A DNA stretch of 64,000 nucleotides from Symmetrospora coprosmae (lineage: Eukaryota; Basidiomycota; Cystobasidiomycetes; Symmetrosporaceae). The notes beneath the pieces are model-generated. The model did not search any database. It was not told the DNA's origin and was given only the letters and a program-made list of their open reading frames with translations. Positions 50,174 through 62,100 of the stretch are shown here, in pieces. Position numbers and translations under genes: made by a program. Numbering within the stretch: the first letter of the stretch is position 1; each line of letters starts with the position of its first letter. The DNA lies in the NCBI GenBank assembly GCA_008802785.1, contig VUYT01000006.1, positions 682,001 to 746,000 on the forward strand. Direction: 5' to 3'.

Positions 50174-52711
50174 CTACATCCGCTCCTGCCGGCTGCTCCG
50201 CCCTTCGTAGTTTTCCTGCCTGAACGTCCGCCGCTTGAGCGTAGAGTCCTCGCTCGTCACCTTGCCCCACCCGGGAAGAGGGAGAACAATCGCCGTCAGG
50301 TTGTCTTGCCTGCGTGTAGCCCACAGCGCACCGCAGCGCACCGCGGCGCAGCAAGAAAGGAGAATGCAACGCGGTGGGACGTCAGATCGGTGTCGAGAGG
50401 GATCAAAGAGAGGAAATTGGGAAAAGCACACGGCAATCAGCAAGCCGTGCCTGCCAGCGATGCGCCCACAGGCAGAAACACATGAAGAAGAAGACAAAAG
50501 GTCAAAGGTCGAACGCACCCGCCAATGCTCTCGGCAAACGACACGACCGCCCGCGCCGCGCGGCTCGGGTCCCGGTGCCCCCTGCACAGGTCGCAGATCT
50601 CCTGGTCCGAGATCATGTCCGTCACGCCGTCGCTGAGCAGGATCAGGAACGCGTACTCGCGCGCGGGCGACAGGATCCGGCTCGTCAGCGCCGGCTCGGC
50701 AAACACGCCCAGCTGCTTGTAGTGCGCGTCGCCGAACCCGCGCGTGTTGGCGAGCGTACCCGCCCAGCGGGACTGTGACAGCGAGCCAGGCGAGGCGAGG
50801 CGAGATGAAGCGAAGCGAAGCCGGGCCATGCGAGGGGGGGGGGCGAGGCCGAGCAGCACGCAGCGACGAGGAGGGTCAAGTGCGGAGGAAAGCGGGGCGC
50901 AGATAAAGAGCACACGAGTGCAGAGATGCGTGTCAGCTGATCCATTGTAAAAGCAGAAAGAGAGCAGACTGCGCTCCGAGCGAGCATGACCGGACGCACC
51001 TCGCCAAACGAGTCCGTCACTGCGCCGGTCCGCGTGCGCATCAGTCTGTCCGTCTCTGACCGTGCCTCTGGGTGGTGCTGCCAAAGAGCAAAAGCAGGTC
51101 CCGTGTAACAACGCAAAACGGAACCCCTCACGAGGGTCAGCCCTCGCATACTGTAATCGCGTCGCAGATCGGGGAGATGGGGGCCCACCCTCTCAGTCAG
51201 CACGAGCGCCTCCCCGCCGGGCGCCGTGCACAGCAGCGCGCGCGTGTCGCCCAGGTGCGCCACGAGGAGGTGCAGTGCCTCGGACGAGAAGAATGGGTTG
51301 CGGGGCTTGTCGAGCGAATGCACGAGCGCAACGGTCGCGACTGCGCCGGCTCTGTTGGGACAAATGCCGGGCGCAGGCAAAGGGCACATAGGCAGCGCGA
51401 TGTGATGTCATCAGCGATGGCCGCCCTGAAGGCAGCGCAAGCACAGCGCAGAGAGGCGTGGCGGGCAAGGACGCACTCCTTCTCGACGCCGATGATGTCG
51501 AGGTCCGCCTCGAGAAAGCTTGCAGTCACACGCTGCTGCAGCGTGAACTGCCGTGTAGTTTGACTGTCGTTGTCGCTTGTCCTTGTGCTGTTCCCGCCCT
51601 TGGTGCTGCTCCCCGACGACGCAGCAGGGCTGTTCTCTGAAGATGATCCATTCCCGCCATTCTCCTTCCTCTTCCCCTTCTCCATTTCCCTCGCCTGCCG
51701 TTCCGCCGCCGCGCCTTTGCCCCCTTCTTGTCCGACGCTGCGCTCCTTCCCATCTGCCTTCGCCTCTTCCTCTGCTGTTGCGCCCATCTCCCTGCTCCGC
51801 TCCCGCTCTTTCTCCCTCTCCCTCTCCCGCTCCTGCCTGAGCTGCGCCAACCTGCTGCGCGGCATCGGATCCTCTATGAGGCCCCGCAGTGCCGGCGGCC
51901 TGTACCGGCGGAGGTAGCCCCCGAGCGCCCTGTACGCGTCGACGGTGCGCTGAATGCGCCCGGGCTCGTGCATCCCGTACGCAACGACGAGGTCGTGCAG
52001 GCGGTCGCGCAGGAAGGCAGAGACGTGCGTCCCGTTGTGCCCGTCAAACACGCCCACGTACACGGCCTGCTCCTTTTCTTGCTCCTGCTCCTGCTTTTGC
52101 TCGCGCTCCTGCCCTGTCTCGCTCCCTGCCTCGCCTGGGCCTGCCTGCTCTCCGGGTGAGGAGGAGGGGGAGGGAGAGGAGGGAGGGTCATCGAGTTGGG
52201 CCACGCTGCGCGCCGCCTCGCCCTTGTCGAGGAGCAGCGCGCGCACGGCGTACGTGTCCTCCTGGTACGCGCGCTCGCCGCGGCTCTGGTGCACGCCCAC
52301 GAGCGAGGGCTTGGCCAGGTCGATCCGGACGCGGCCGTGGCGCGTGTGGAAGGTCTGTATTGTCGTCGTGGTGGTTGGCGGAGATGGGGATGAGGATGAG
52401 GATGAGGATGAAGAGGCAGGTGGAGATGCCGATGCGGCTGGATCACGCGGGGACGCCGAGAGGGAGGAGAGAGAGAGGCGCCGGGCGTCTGATGGCGTCG
52501 GGGAGCTGCAGCATGAGGGGCAGCGTGTGCGCTGTCGCAATCGCAATCGCGATGCTGAGGAGGGTGCGGATGCCGTTGTTGATGCTGCTCTTGCTGCTGC
52601 TGCTGCTATGGGTATTGCTCCTATTGCTCCTCCTCCTCTGCGGCTTCTGGCAGCAGCAGCGGCAGCAGCAGCGGCAGCGGCAGCGTGCGATATCGCCATG
52701 GCCGACTGCAT
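50174..52711 (-). CDS. PP2C-family protein phosphatase, probable mitochondrial leader (Ptc6-like)
   Basis: Exons: 51477-52711, 51189-51351, 51000-51077, 50519-50772, 50174-50309, giving 621 aa. PP2C motifs in order: SRGERAYQEDTYAV, YVGVFDGHNG (metal-binding Asp-Gly), LLVAHLGDTRALLC, LANTRGFGDAHYK, LLSDGVTDMISDQE and GGQDNLTAIVL. PP2C enzymes are metal-dependent Ser/Thr phosphatases. The first 90 residues are rich in Ala, Arg and Ser and poor in acidic residues, so mitochondrial import is likely; with the RAYQEDTYAV motif this resembles yeast Ptc6/Aup1, but the assignment is tentative. Two low-complexity inserts, Gln/Glu-rich and Arg/Glu-rich, enlarge the catalytic domain. The start is the first ATG in frame; a second lies four codons on. 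Confidence 0.85.
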
Positions 52712-52926
52712 GGACGGTGAAATGGAATGATGCTGCAGCACCGTCAGGGCGCACTACCGCATTGTGTTGCTCGAATGGGATGGGATGGGACAGAAGGGAA
52801 CAACGGTGAGGTGGCCAGGCAGGAGATGACACCTCGAACTCCGCATTCATTCAAGCGCACACAATTCACAACAACAGCATCGGTACGCTACGCTAAGCTA
52901 CAGGCACGGTCCGGCGTACACTGCCA

Positions 52927-54242
52927 TCACTGCCGCACACCGTGCGCCTGCGCCTGCGCCGGCTGCCTCTCCCTCGCTTCGCCCTCGACGAGCATCGCAA
53001 ACGCTTTCCGCATGTTCTTCACAAAGACGGCGAACGCGTCCATCTCGTTGCCATTGCCATTGCCATTGCCATTGCCATTGCCATTGCCATTGCCATTGCC
53101 ATTGCCACTGCCATTGTTGAGCGCGGCGAGGAGGTCCCGGAGCACGCTGGCGGGCAGGGCGGGCTTGCATAGGGGCACGCTGTACACGAGTGGGTCGGAC
53201 GCATCGAGCTCAAAGAGGAAGACGCGCCGGTGGTCGGCGGGGTCGACGAGGGTGAGCCGGAACGCGACGACGTTGCCTGCGTGTGGGAGAGGTGAGAGTG
53301 GAGCCGTGCACTGTTAGCAGTGTGTGTGGAAAAGAGAGAGAAAGCCAGCCGAGACAGGACTGGGTAAAAAAGACCCACGCGGCCGCCCTTCTATCCGCAG
53401 CCCGAGCTTCTCCTCGAGGAAGGCCAGCTCGGGCCCGTCTCTGCTTGCTTGTTGGTGGAACGCAGCCTGCTCCTGCGCGTTGGCTGTAGGTTGTGGCGTA
53501 TAGATCCGTCAGAAACCAGGGAGCGCATCACGGCAGCCTGAGAAGGGGGCGTCGGAACCCACTCACCCTCCTGCCTGTCGCGCAGCTTGTTGCTCCACTC
53601 GTCAATGTCGACCTTGATGCCTTCTAGCTGGCGGGTCAGGGCGCGCTTGCGCTCCTCTATCGTGCCCAGCCGGGCAGTCGCGTCGCCGAGCTCTTGCTTT
53701 TCGCGCTCGAGGGCTGTGTGCACGCAGTGACAGAGCGTCAGCTCTGTCTGTCCTTTCTATCTCTCTCTCTCTCTCCATCTCTCTCCAACGTGGCTCGAGC
53801 TGCGCTCTCGCTGCTCTCGCTCGTCCGCCCACCCACCCTTTACCACGTCTGCCCCTTCCCGCCTGAGCCGCTCGCACTCCATCTCCCACTTCCTCTCCTC
53901 CTCGATGAGCTCGACCTTGACACCCTCGTGCCTCCTGCGGCGCTCGCTCTTGCCCTCTCTGACTGCGCGCAGGGTCGCATCCAGGCTCGCCTGGTCCCTG
54001 TCGACGAGGGCGCGGCATTGCCCATCCTCCGGGGACAGGCGCGTCGGCAGACTGGCAAACTGGGGCGGGCCGTCCTGCTTCGTCACATTGGGCGACGGCG
54101 GGACATAGCGGGATGGTGTCAGTGCGAGTGTGCGCAATGGTTGTCCATTGGGCGTCGTCTGGGTGTTGTTGATGGCTGTTGTCCCCGGGCGCGTCGGAGT
54201 GGCGGGGAAGGCAGCAGGGTATCGTCCAGATGATGCGAGCAT
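52927..54242 (-). CDS. SPC25: SPC25, Ndc80-complex kinetochore subunit
   Basis: Exons: 53837-54242, 53567-53713, 53379-53483, 52927-53276, giving 335 aa. The N-terminal half is a coiled coil (ELIEEERKWEMECERLRREG, then ALEREKQELGDATARLGTIE and IKVDIDEWSNKLRDRQE). The C-terminal globular RWD domain reads FLEEKLGLRIEG, NVVAFRLTLVDPADHRRVF, LFELDASDPLVYSVPLCKPA and LRDLLAALNNG. Spc25 pairs with Spc24 and ties the Ndc80 microtubule-binding rods to the inner kinetochore. A Gly-Asn repeat, coded by the hexamer array at 53051-53116, interrupts the domain before its last helix (DAFAVFVKNMRKAFAM). It is longer than yeast Spc25 (about 220 aa), partly from the leader and this repeat. Confidence 0.87.
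53051..53116. repeat. Coding (CCATTG)11 array, Gly-Asn repeat in SPC25
   Basis: Eleven hexamers, ten identical and one variant (CCACTG), read on the minus strand as alternating Gly and Asn. Being six bases, the unit can change copy number without breaking the frame. Confidence 0.95.
53757..53786. repeat. (CT)n tract in SPC25 intron 1
   Basis: A CT-rich run lies in the intron between exons 1 and 2 of SPC25. On the transcribed strand it is a purine (GA) tract. Confidence 0.75.
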
Positions 54243-54737
54243 GGCTCGGCAGACTGCTATGCTACGTGGACCCTTCAATGCATGCGCGCTGCTATCCCAA
54301 AGAGCTCGCCGAAGTGGGTCAATTGGTGCGGATCAGAGGAGAGAGAGAGCCATCCTCTCTCCCTCCTGACAACGGCGACGAGGGAGGATATCGGGGAAAC
54401 CTGCATACAGGCGGGCATCTACAGCATACAGTACAGAGGGAGGGGAGCATCGCCGTCGCCTCACTGTTGCGATCCGCCTCGCCTCGCAGGAAACAGGAAA
54501 CAGGAACAGGCCGCTTTGCTGCCCGAGCTTTCTCCCTCGGACGACGCCCAATGCGAACAGTCCCACGACGACAACCTCACACAGGATCCGAGCGTGGTGG
54601 ACGCAGCAGCAGAGTAGTCGTGGCCGCATCCGTGCACATTCCTGCGTCGCTGCTGCCAGTGCGCTCCCTCACTCCGCACGGCTGCCGCCCATTCAACCCT
54701 CCGAGGTTTCCCGACACTAGATACGTGTACATCCTGC
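54243..54737. other. Divergent interval, SPC25 / SF1 helicase
   Basis: This 495-bp region holds both promoters. The helicase frame extends no further upstream with a better ATG. Nothing else is recognisable. Confidence 0.4.
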
Positions 54738-57700
54738 ATGCAGCGCGCACCCATCACCTCGACGCACACGCTCGCTTCACGCGGACGGATCGCAGGTCAA
54801 CCCGTCATCCAGCAGGCAGCCATGCCCCTGCCTACCTCGCGGATGCTGGTCCGAGCTAGGGCTAGGGCGAGCCCAGCAGCGATATGCAGGACTCGGCCCT
54901 TCACCCGGACTGAATCTGTCAGGGCATCAGCATCGACGAGCACAGCCAGACCACCAGTAGCACCCACGACTGCTGCCACAAACAGGCACGCCCGCAGCTA
55001 CGCAACCTACGCCGACACGCCTCCAGAGGTACAGATCGGCAAGGCACCCCCGCCGCCGCCACCCGCACATACACCCGCACGGAGCGAGAATATCGCTCCC
55101 AGTGCCGACGATGACGGACGCGCCATCCAGGACAGCACGGGCATATGGGCCGACCTGCGGGACCACGTCACCCATACATTGGTAGACCGGGAGGGCGAAG
55201 GGAGGGTCCGCAGCCGGGTCGACCAGGACGAGGAAGGGAACCTGCCGTCCGACTACCAGCACCTCCATGCATCAGACGCAGTAGATCCGAGTGCGAGCGG
55301 GCCCCCACTAGCGAGATCCACTTCGCTGCCGCAAGCCTTGCGAGCCGGGGGCGATGCTGCTGCATCCGAGCACAACAAAGTCCAGCGCTCACGGGCCAAC
55401 CAAAACCTCCGGGCCGAGCAAGCGCGCTCAGAATACGCAGCCCTCAGGCGTCTGCCGAGATACACGTTCCCTCCATCGCTGCTCGATGACGACAACACCG
55501 CGAGCACGGGAACTGGCATCTCCGATACGAGCTTCGACGACTTTCGCATGCACCACCGTCTTGAGGCCGAACGTCCTGGCTACCACCCCAATACCGGGCC
55601 CAGAGCTTTCGAGTACGACGAAAAGCGACACCCGTCCTTCCAGCAGCCGCACGCGCTGCCCCTCGCATCTCGCTACGACTGGCGACTGCGGTCTGGCGCC
55701 ATCAGTCCGCGCATGAAGCAGCTGTACGGGCGCAAGAACATCTGGAGACAGCGTGCCCCCCTCGAGCACCGGGAGACTCTGGTGTCGGACGACTACAAGG
55801 CGTACGACGAGACGTTCCGACGCTTCATCCAGCTCGAGCGGGACGAGGCCGAGGCGGCTGCGTTGACGCGCATGCTCAAGGAAGCCCATGCGGCAGCCAC
55901 GGCCGCCAATGACGGCGAGTGGCGCACCGCCGTCGCGCTTCCGACCACGCACGAGCACCTCATCGGACTCCGCGCGGTCCTGCTGAGTGCCCCAGATAAG
56001 GCTGTAGCGAGCCTCGATGGCACACAGTCAGATTCGGACAAGGCGGGACCGCGGGCTAAGACAGGCGCAAAGCGCACAACCGTGCCATTGAGTGATGGCG
56101 CGCGACTCGACCGCGAGGAGATCAAGGCGCACGCGGAGTATGCGCGCTCGACCGACTACGCCGAGGACGCGGCCCAGCTGCAGCGAGAACTGCAGGAGAC
56201 AATCGACGTCGGCTTCCGCTACCCCGGGTACGACAACCTGCCCGACAGCACGTTCCGCAAGGGCAAGATGGTCTTCATCTGGGAGTGCGCGACGGATCCC
56301 GTCACGGGCGAGCTCTACGCCCCTGCGATTCGCCCCGCGCCCGGCAAGAGTATCACTATCGACGACCTCACCGCCATCGCCGCGCGGGGCTACGTCAAAC
56401 GCGTGTACACGAACCGCATCGACGTCGTGTGCTCGAGCGACTTTGTGCCCGATCCCAGCAAGACGTACCGGCTGGACGTGGGCTACGACGCGACCGTGTT
56501 TGAGCGCATGGGAAGCGCGCTCACGCACCTCGCCATGGATGCCGCTGGACAGCGACGTACGCATCTGCAGCGCGAGCATGCACCGCACAAGAACTGCAGG
56601 GATGTCGAGATCCTCGGGACCGAGCTGCACCAGACCATTCTGAGCGACTTTGCGCTGCATAACACGATACGCTCCGATGAAACGCGCGATGCGCGTCCGG
56701 TGGTAGCCGAGCGCCACGAGGAGGAGTCGGAACTCCTCATGCAGGACCAGCGCACTGCGAGTTGGGCAAAGCGATATTCGCGCGAGAATCCAATGTGGGT
56801 CCCCTGGAATCTCAGCTCGACAAGCGCTCGATACGCCTCTCCATGCTGACGCGTCTGTCCTGTCGTTCGAACTGCTCGTAGCCGCATGGATGGCGATCCC
56901 GAACTGGGTCTGAATAGTACGCAGCTACGTGCCATTGCTTGTGCAGTCAGGTATCGCCTCATGCTCATTCAAGGCGTGAGTGGAGCGTTGAGCATTTGCA
57001 GATAGGACGATTGCTGAGCACCTATCATCTTGCTGTCGTAGCCTCCAGGCACGGGCAAGACGGCAACCATCGTCGCAGCACTTCGTCTGCTCAAGCGCCA
57101 CTTTGCAATCGCAGCGCCGATCCTCGTGACGGCGCGCACGCACGTGGCGGTGGATCTGATTGTGCAGAAGTGTGTGCACGCTGGCCTCATCCCGCTGCGC
57201 TTTGGCCTGCTCGAGCGCATCAAGGAGGACTTGCGCTCGCACAGCCTTCTCCAGAAGGTGGAAGAACACCCATTCCGGCGTTACCGCTTGGATCCGAAGG
57301 AGAGGAAGGAGGCAGAGTTGGAGAACGCAATCGCCAAGCTCAAGGGCCGGCTCAAGCAGCCCGAGTATGGAACCAATATTTTTGATGCGGGCATTAGGGG
57401 TGGCTCGGACGCACTCGGCGCAGCTCAGGGCGCTACAGAGAAGGAGAAGCGGGAGAAGGCACGAGAGCGCCAGGACATGCAAGACGAGTTGGGTAGGCCA
57501 TTCTCTCCGCTTGAAACCAGAGATTGCGCGACCGGCGAGCCGGAGTCTGCCCAGCTGATGCCATCTTTTCACGACTCTCAATACAGACCGACTCGAGTAC
57601 GTCTTGACCAAGATCAGGAAAGACATTGTGCAAATATATCGCGAAATGCACTCGGACCTCATCGAGTCTAGCGACGTCTGCCTCGCGACATGCATCGGCT

Positions 57701-58718
57701 CGCGAGCGTGGAATATGTCGTCGGCCGATTTTCCCCTCGTCTTCCTTGATGAAGCTGGGCAGTGCGACGAACCTTCCAGCCTCGTTCCCCTGATGAAAGG
57801 TGCACGTCACGCCGTTCTCATCGGCGATCACAAGCAGCTGCCATCGGTGGTCAGCAGCGATACCGCTCGCGACGAAGGCTTGAATGTCAGTCTTTTCGAG
57901 CGACTAATGCTGCAAAAGAGTGAGTCTCGGTCCAGACAGATCGGCCTCCAGCATACGTTGGGATTGCATTGACACCTCCTGGATATCGCAGGCGTTCCGT
58001 CTGTCCAGCTTGACACGCAGTATCGCATGCTCCCCGCCATCTCTGCCTTCTCCAACGAGCACTTCTACCACGACTCTATTCGAGATGCTGAATCTCGCAT
58101 AGCGGCCGCCGATGCTCACAGACAAGACTTGCGCGCGGACCCTGCCGTGCTGTTCATCCATCACACAAACTTCGAGGTAAGGGTCGGGCAAAGCCTCGCG
58201 AACCCTCGCGAAGCAGACATCATCATGCAGCTGGTGCAAGATCAGCAGGCTGCCGGTCGGGCGCTGGAAGACATCGGCATCATATCGGCCTACCTGGCGC
58301 AAGCCAACCTCCTTGCGCAGAAAGCGCGCACCATCTTTGGCGACGAAGCAGCAAAGCTTGAGATCCACACCGTCGACGGCTTCCAAGGCCGCGATAAGCC
58401 CACCATCATCATCAGCACTGTCCGGTCAAACAGCAATGCGGCCATCGGCTTTCTGAAGGACGAGAGACGCCTGAATGTAGCTCTCACGCGCGCAGAGGAC
58501 CGGCTCTTTGTGGTCGGAAATCGCAACACCCTTGGCTATGTCAACCCGTGGACGCGTCAGGGACACATCTTCAGCAAGTATGTCGACTGGGCAGCAAAGG
58601 TCAGCAAACCAATCTCGGTCTTCTCCCGCTCGTCCAGGCATTATTATACTGACGCCTGCCTTGCCGGATCCGCCAGAACAATTTCATCCGCGACTGGCAC
58701 AAGCCCAAGACAGCTTAA
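54738..58718 (+). CDS. SF1 (Upf1/Smubp2-like) helicase with mitochondrial-type leader
   Basis: Six exons: 54738-56794, 56882-56975, 57042-57492, 57587-57919, 57992-58599, 58677-58718, giving 1194 aa. The first exon alone looks like a 703-aa gene, but an in-phase 87-bp intron links it to the helicase, and the join gives NPIRMDGDPELGLNSTQLRA, the usual lead-in to the Q motif of this family. Helicase motifs: Walker A GPPGTGKT (about residue 717), Ia ILVTARTHVAVD, II FLDEAGQ, III VLIGDHKQLP, IV LDTQYRM, V TVDGFQGRDK, VI LNVALTRAEDRL. It ends NNFIRDWHKPKTA. The N-terminus is rich in Arg, Ser, Thr and Ala and nearly free of acid residues for 60 positions, then RHARSYATYADTP, which fits mitochondrial import and cleavage. 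The RNA or DNA substrate is unknown. Confidence 0.85.
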
Positions 58719-59121
58719 CCAGGCTCTTGCAGTTACCGCACCTCGCACCTGCCTTCGTAGAGTAGAACCCCTCATTATATATCCGCGTTGTACCACTCCC
58801 CTTGCAAGCAGTCATAGTTGTCAGTTCCGCACAGTCGCAAGCCATCTGCAATCGAGGAGACCTTGATCTGCGAGTGCAAACTTTCACTACAGGACCAAAG
58901 ATGTCATACTTGGAATACGATATCGGTGACAGAGTGAACGACTACGAGCATCTAAACGAGAATGACAGAACAGCAGAACGTGTGCGCAAGCAGTGGGGAA
59001 TGAACGTGCGTTGTACGATTGGAACGATTGCGAGATGCACTTGCAGAGAAGAACCGGGCGTGTGGGCAGGTGATGTGGATACGGGCACATCGGGACAGCG
59101 CTGATGCATGGCTGAGAAGTC
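58719..59121. other. Convergent interval, SF1 helicase / Bni4-like
   Basis: This 403-bp gap between two 3' ends shows no coding or RNA feature I can support. Confidence 0.4.
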
Positions 59122-62100
59122 TCAGATGAAGAAGTGGGTAAAGTTGCGGCTCATGTGATGCTGTGAAGACAAAGAGCAGGCACGACGCGTTAGCCGGAAT
59201 GTTCTTGTGACTCCGGCAGGCGGGCAGGTCCGCCCAGGCCGCACTCACCACCTCCATCTCCTCCATCTTGAAGGCGTTGAGCTCCTCCTTGATGCGCTGA
59301 GCGAGCTGTGGAGTAAGGCGATTGCACGTTGCCTGCTCGCCGCGGCGGTCGTAGATGTTGCCCGGCCAGGTCGTGTGCACGCTCAGATTATTGGCAAACG
59401 AAATCTTGCGGCGGACGTGCGGGCCCGTCATGGAGCGCGTCTGCATGTGCACGGCAGACAGATTCGACAAGACGGGCACCGAATTGTTGAAGCCCGGATT
59501 GCCATACGGCGAGCCATGGTGTGGCTGCTGGTGCTGCTGTCCGCCTTTGCCGCTGCCGGAAGGCATGCCCATGGCGCCTGGCGAGATGTTCTCCTTGTCT
59601 TCCGCCTGGCTGAACGTGTCGAGCCGGGCGGCGGTCCGCGGGTGATGGTCGACGCCGTCCACTTGCGCTTCTGACGGGATGACTTGCGCAAGGGCAGCGA
59701 GCTTGCCCGGCTGGTTTGGGGGACTCATCTGATGTGGCGCGTCGTACGAGCTTGCTCTAGGTCGGTTGAAAGCAGGCTGAGGGCGAGTGAGGTTGTCCTG
59801 GCTGTACGACCGGGCGTCTGTAGTGTGCAAGCAAATGTCAGAGTCAGGAGTCGTGTCAATCGGCGCTGTGCATGGCCAGGTTCGAGCACACACTCACACT
59901 TGAGGATACCGCGCGCGGGTTGTGCGTTCTTGTGCGGCCGCTCGGGGATACGCTGCCCAGACCGGCCATCGTGGCCACCATCATCGTACTCTTCTGGCCC
60001 GGCAGCATGCACCGCCCCGCTCGTGTTGCTGACGGTCGCGTTGGTGAAGGAAGCCGTGTCGTCCTCAAAGTACGAGCCAGTGTTGGGCGGCTCGCCGTCC
60101 CAGTCTGCATACGGCTCGTCCACGCCCGGAGAGGACCCGCTCTGGTCGCCGAGGACCTCCATGCTCTGCCGCGGAGTGCGGTCGTCAAAGCCTTCATCGT
60201 CATCGTCATCGCCGCCCTCACCCTGCCTAGCGTCCTCCTCGTCCTCGTCGTCGTCGAAGACGGCTCGACGTCCATCGTGATGATGCAGCGTAGCGCCTGG
60301 CGGGAGACCTTGGCTCTGGGTGCGCCAAGAATCGAGCGCGATTCCATCGAGCGACGGACGGACGGACGGCACAATGGGCGTCGGTGCTCTCGCCGCTTCA
60401 GCAGCAGCAACAGCAGAGTGCACCGACACTAGTTGCTGTTGCCGCACGGTGTCGACAGCGGCAGGCGTGCCAGCCGCCGAGCTCGCTACTTCCTGCCTGA
60501 GCGACGTCGACGATGCTGACCGATTGAACCCGAAACCCCACTTCTTCTTGTCCTTCCCTCCGCTAGACGCTTTGAGCTTTTCCTTCTCCTTCTCGAGCAG
60601 CTTGGACCTGGGTGATTCCGCGCCCGATGAAGCGGCGGCGGCTGCAGCTGCAGCCGCAGCGCGCTTTCTAGCCTCTTCCGCCTCCTTTTCCTGGTGTTTG
60701 CGCACGAGCGCCTCGGCAGGCGTCATGCCCTGCGCATTGCTTCCCGACTCGAGCTCGGCCGTGACGTACGCGACGGACGGGGTGGCAGCGCCGCCCTTTT
60801 GCCTGTGGTCCCGATCGCGGCCATTCGCCATGCTCGCGCCAGGCACGCCGAATTCCGAGACAGCGTCGGAGGTAGCGCGCGAGTGCGCCTCTGCCGCCGT
60901 GTCGGAAAAGCGCTCGCGCTCGCCCCTGTGAAACATGTTGCTGAGGGAGCGGACGGACGACTTGCGCGCGAGCTTGCCCAGGTTGCCCATCTTGCGCAGC
61001 ATGACGGAAGCCGACGAGACGGTGGACGAGATCGAGATATTGTCGGTGGAGCTGTTCATCTTGTTGTTGAGCAGCCCAAAGCGGCGCCCAGAGTTGGAGG
61101 GGAGCGATCCCCCAGCGCCAGTTGGGCCGGTGCCTTGCTGCCCGAGGTTGGACTCGGAGGCCTGGCGCCGCATTCCCCCGCTGCGCTTAGCGGCGCCGCC
61201 CATGCTGCTGTCCTGCGCGCCCGCAATCCCGTTCGCGCGTTTGTGCAGGTTTGACGCAGACGACGCGGCAAAGCGCGAGGGGAGGACGGGCGAGGCGCCA
61301 TTGGGCGGTGTGCGTGGCTCCATGGTCGAATGCGACGTGTCTGACGAGCTCGAGTTGCTCGTCAAGCTTGCGCGCCCGATCTTGCTCGAGTCGAGGCTGC
61401 TCGATGACGAGTTGCCGAGCTCGTTCAGTGAGAGCGCTTTGCGGAGCTTGTTCCTGAACATGGACGAGCCTTTCCCGCTCGCACTGCTCGATGACGACGT
61501 CTGCGGGGACGTGCTGCTGCTAGTCATGACGGAGGAAGCGTTCGATAGCGTGGACTGGTGTCCTTTGCCTGCAATGGCAGCGACGGTGGTAGCGCTGCTC
61601 GCCGAACCGGCTGCTGCAGTAACGGGGTGCGTGATTGCGTTATCTCCCACTGCTGAAGCCGTGTGACTGGACTCGTCATCGCGGTCCCCCGAGAACGGCG
61701 AGGCCTGCGTTGGGGTGCTGCTGCGTTTATTGTGCGGCTGCTGGCTGAGCGGGGACGCCTTCCTCGGGAGACCCGCGCCCCCTGCGGAATGAGCCTGCAG
61801 CGAAGGGGACGAGGGCGACTTTACGAGGTTGACGGGCGGCTGGAGAGCAGCGTGTTGCTGGCCTTGGCCCTGGCTCTGGCCAGCAGGGAAGGACGAAGCG
61901 GAGCCGAGGATCGGCGGGCGGGCGGATAAGGAGGAGGAAGAGGACGAGGACGACGAGGCTACGGTGGGCGTTGTGCGCCCTCCCGCTGCGCCCTGCGTGG
62001 GCGTGGATGCGCGATCTGACGAGGCGGGCGAGGCGGACCGGAAGGATGTGCTCGCAGACGGCGGCAGTGGTGACTGAGCTTGCCCGGAGGAGGGCGCAGA

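Noticed and set aside
53051-53116. Hexamer array as a CRISPR-like or satellite element
   Set aside because: The units are adjacent with no spacers, and they lie in frame within SPC25.
54738-56849. The 703-codon frame as an independent gene
   Set aside because: It ends 36 bases before the helicase's first Met, and a proper in-phase intron joins it to the expected lead-in of an SF1 helicase, so one gene is the better model.
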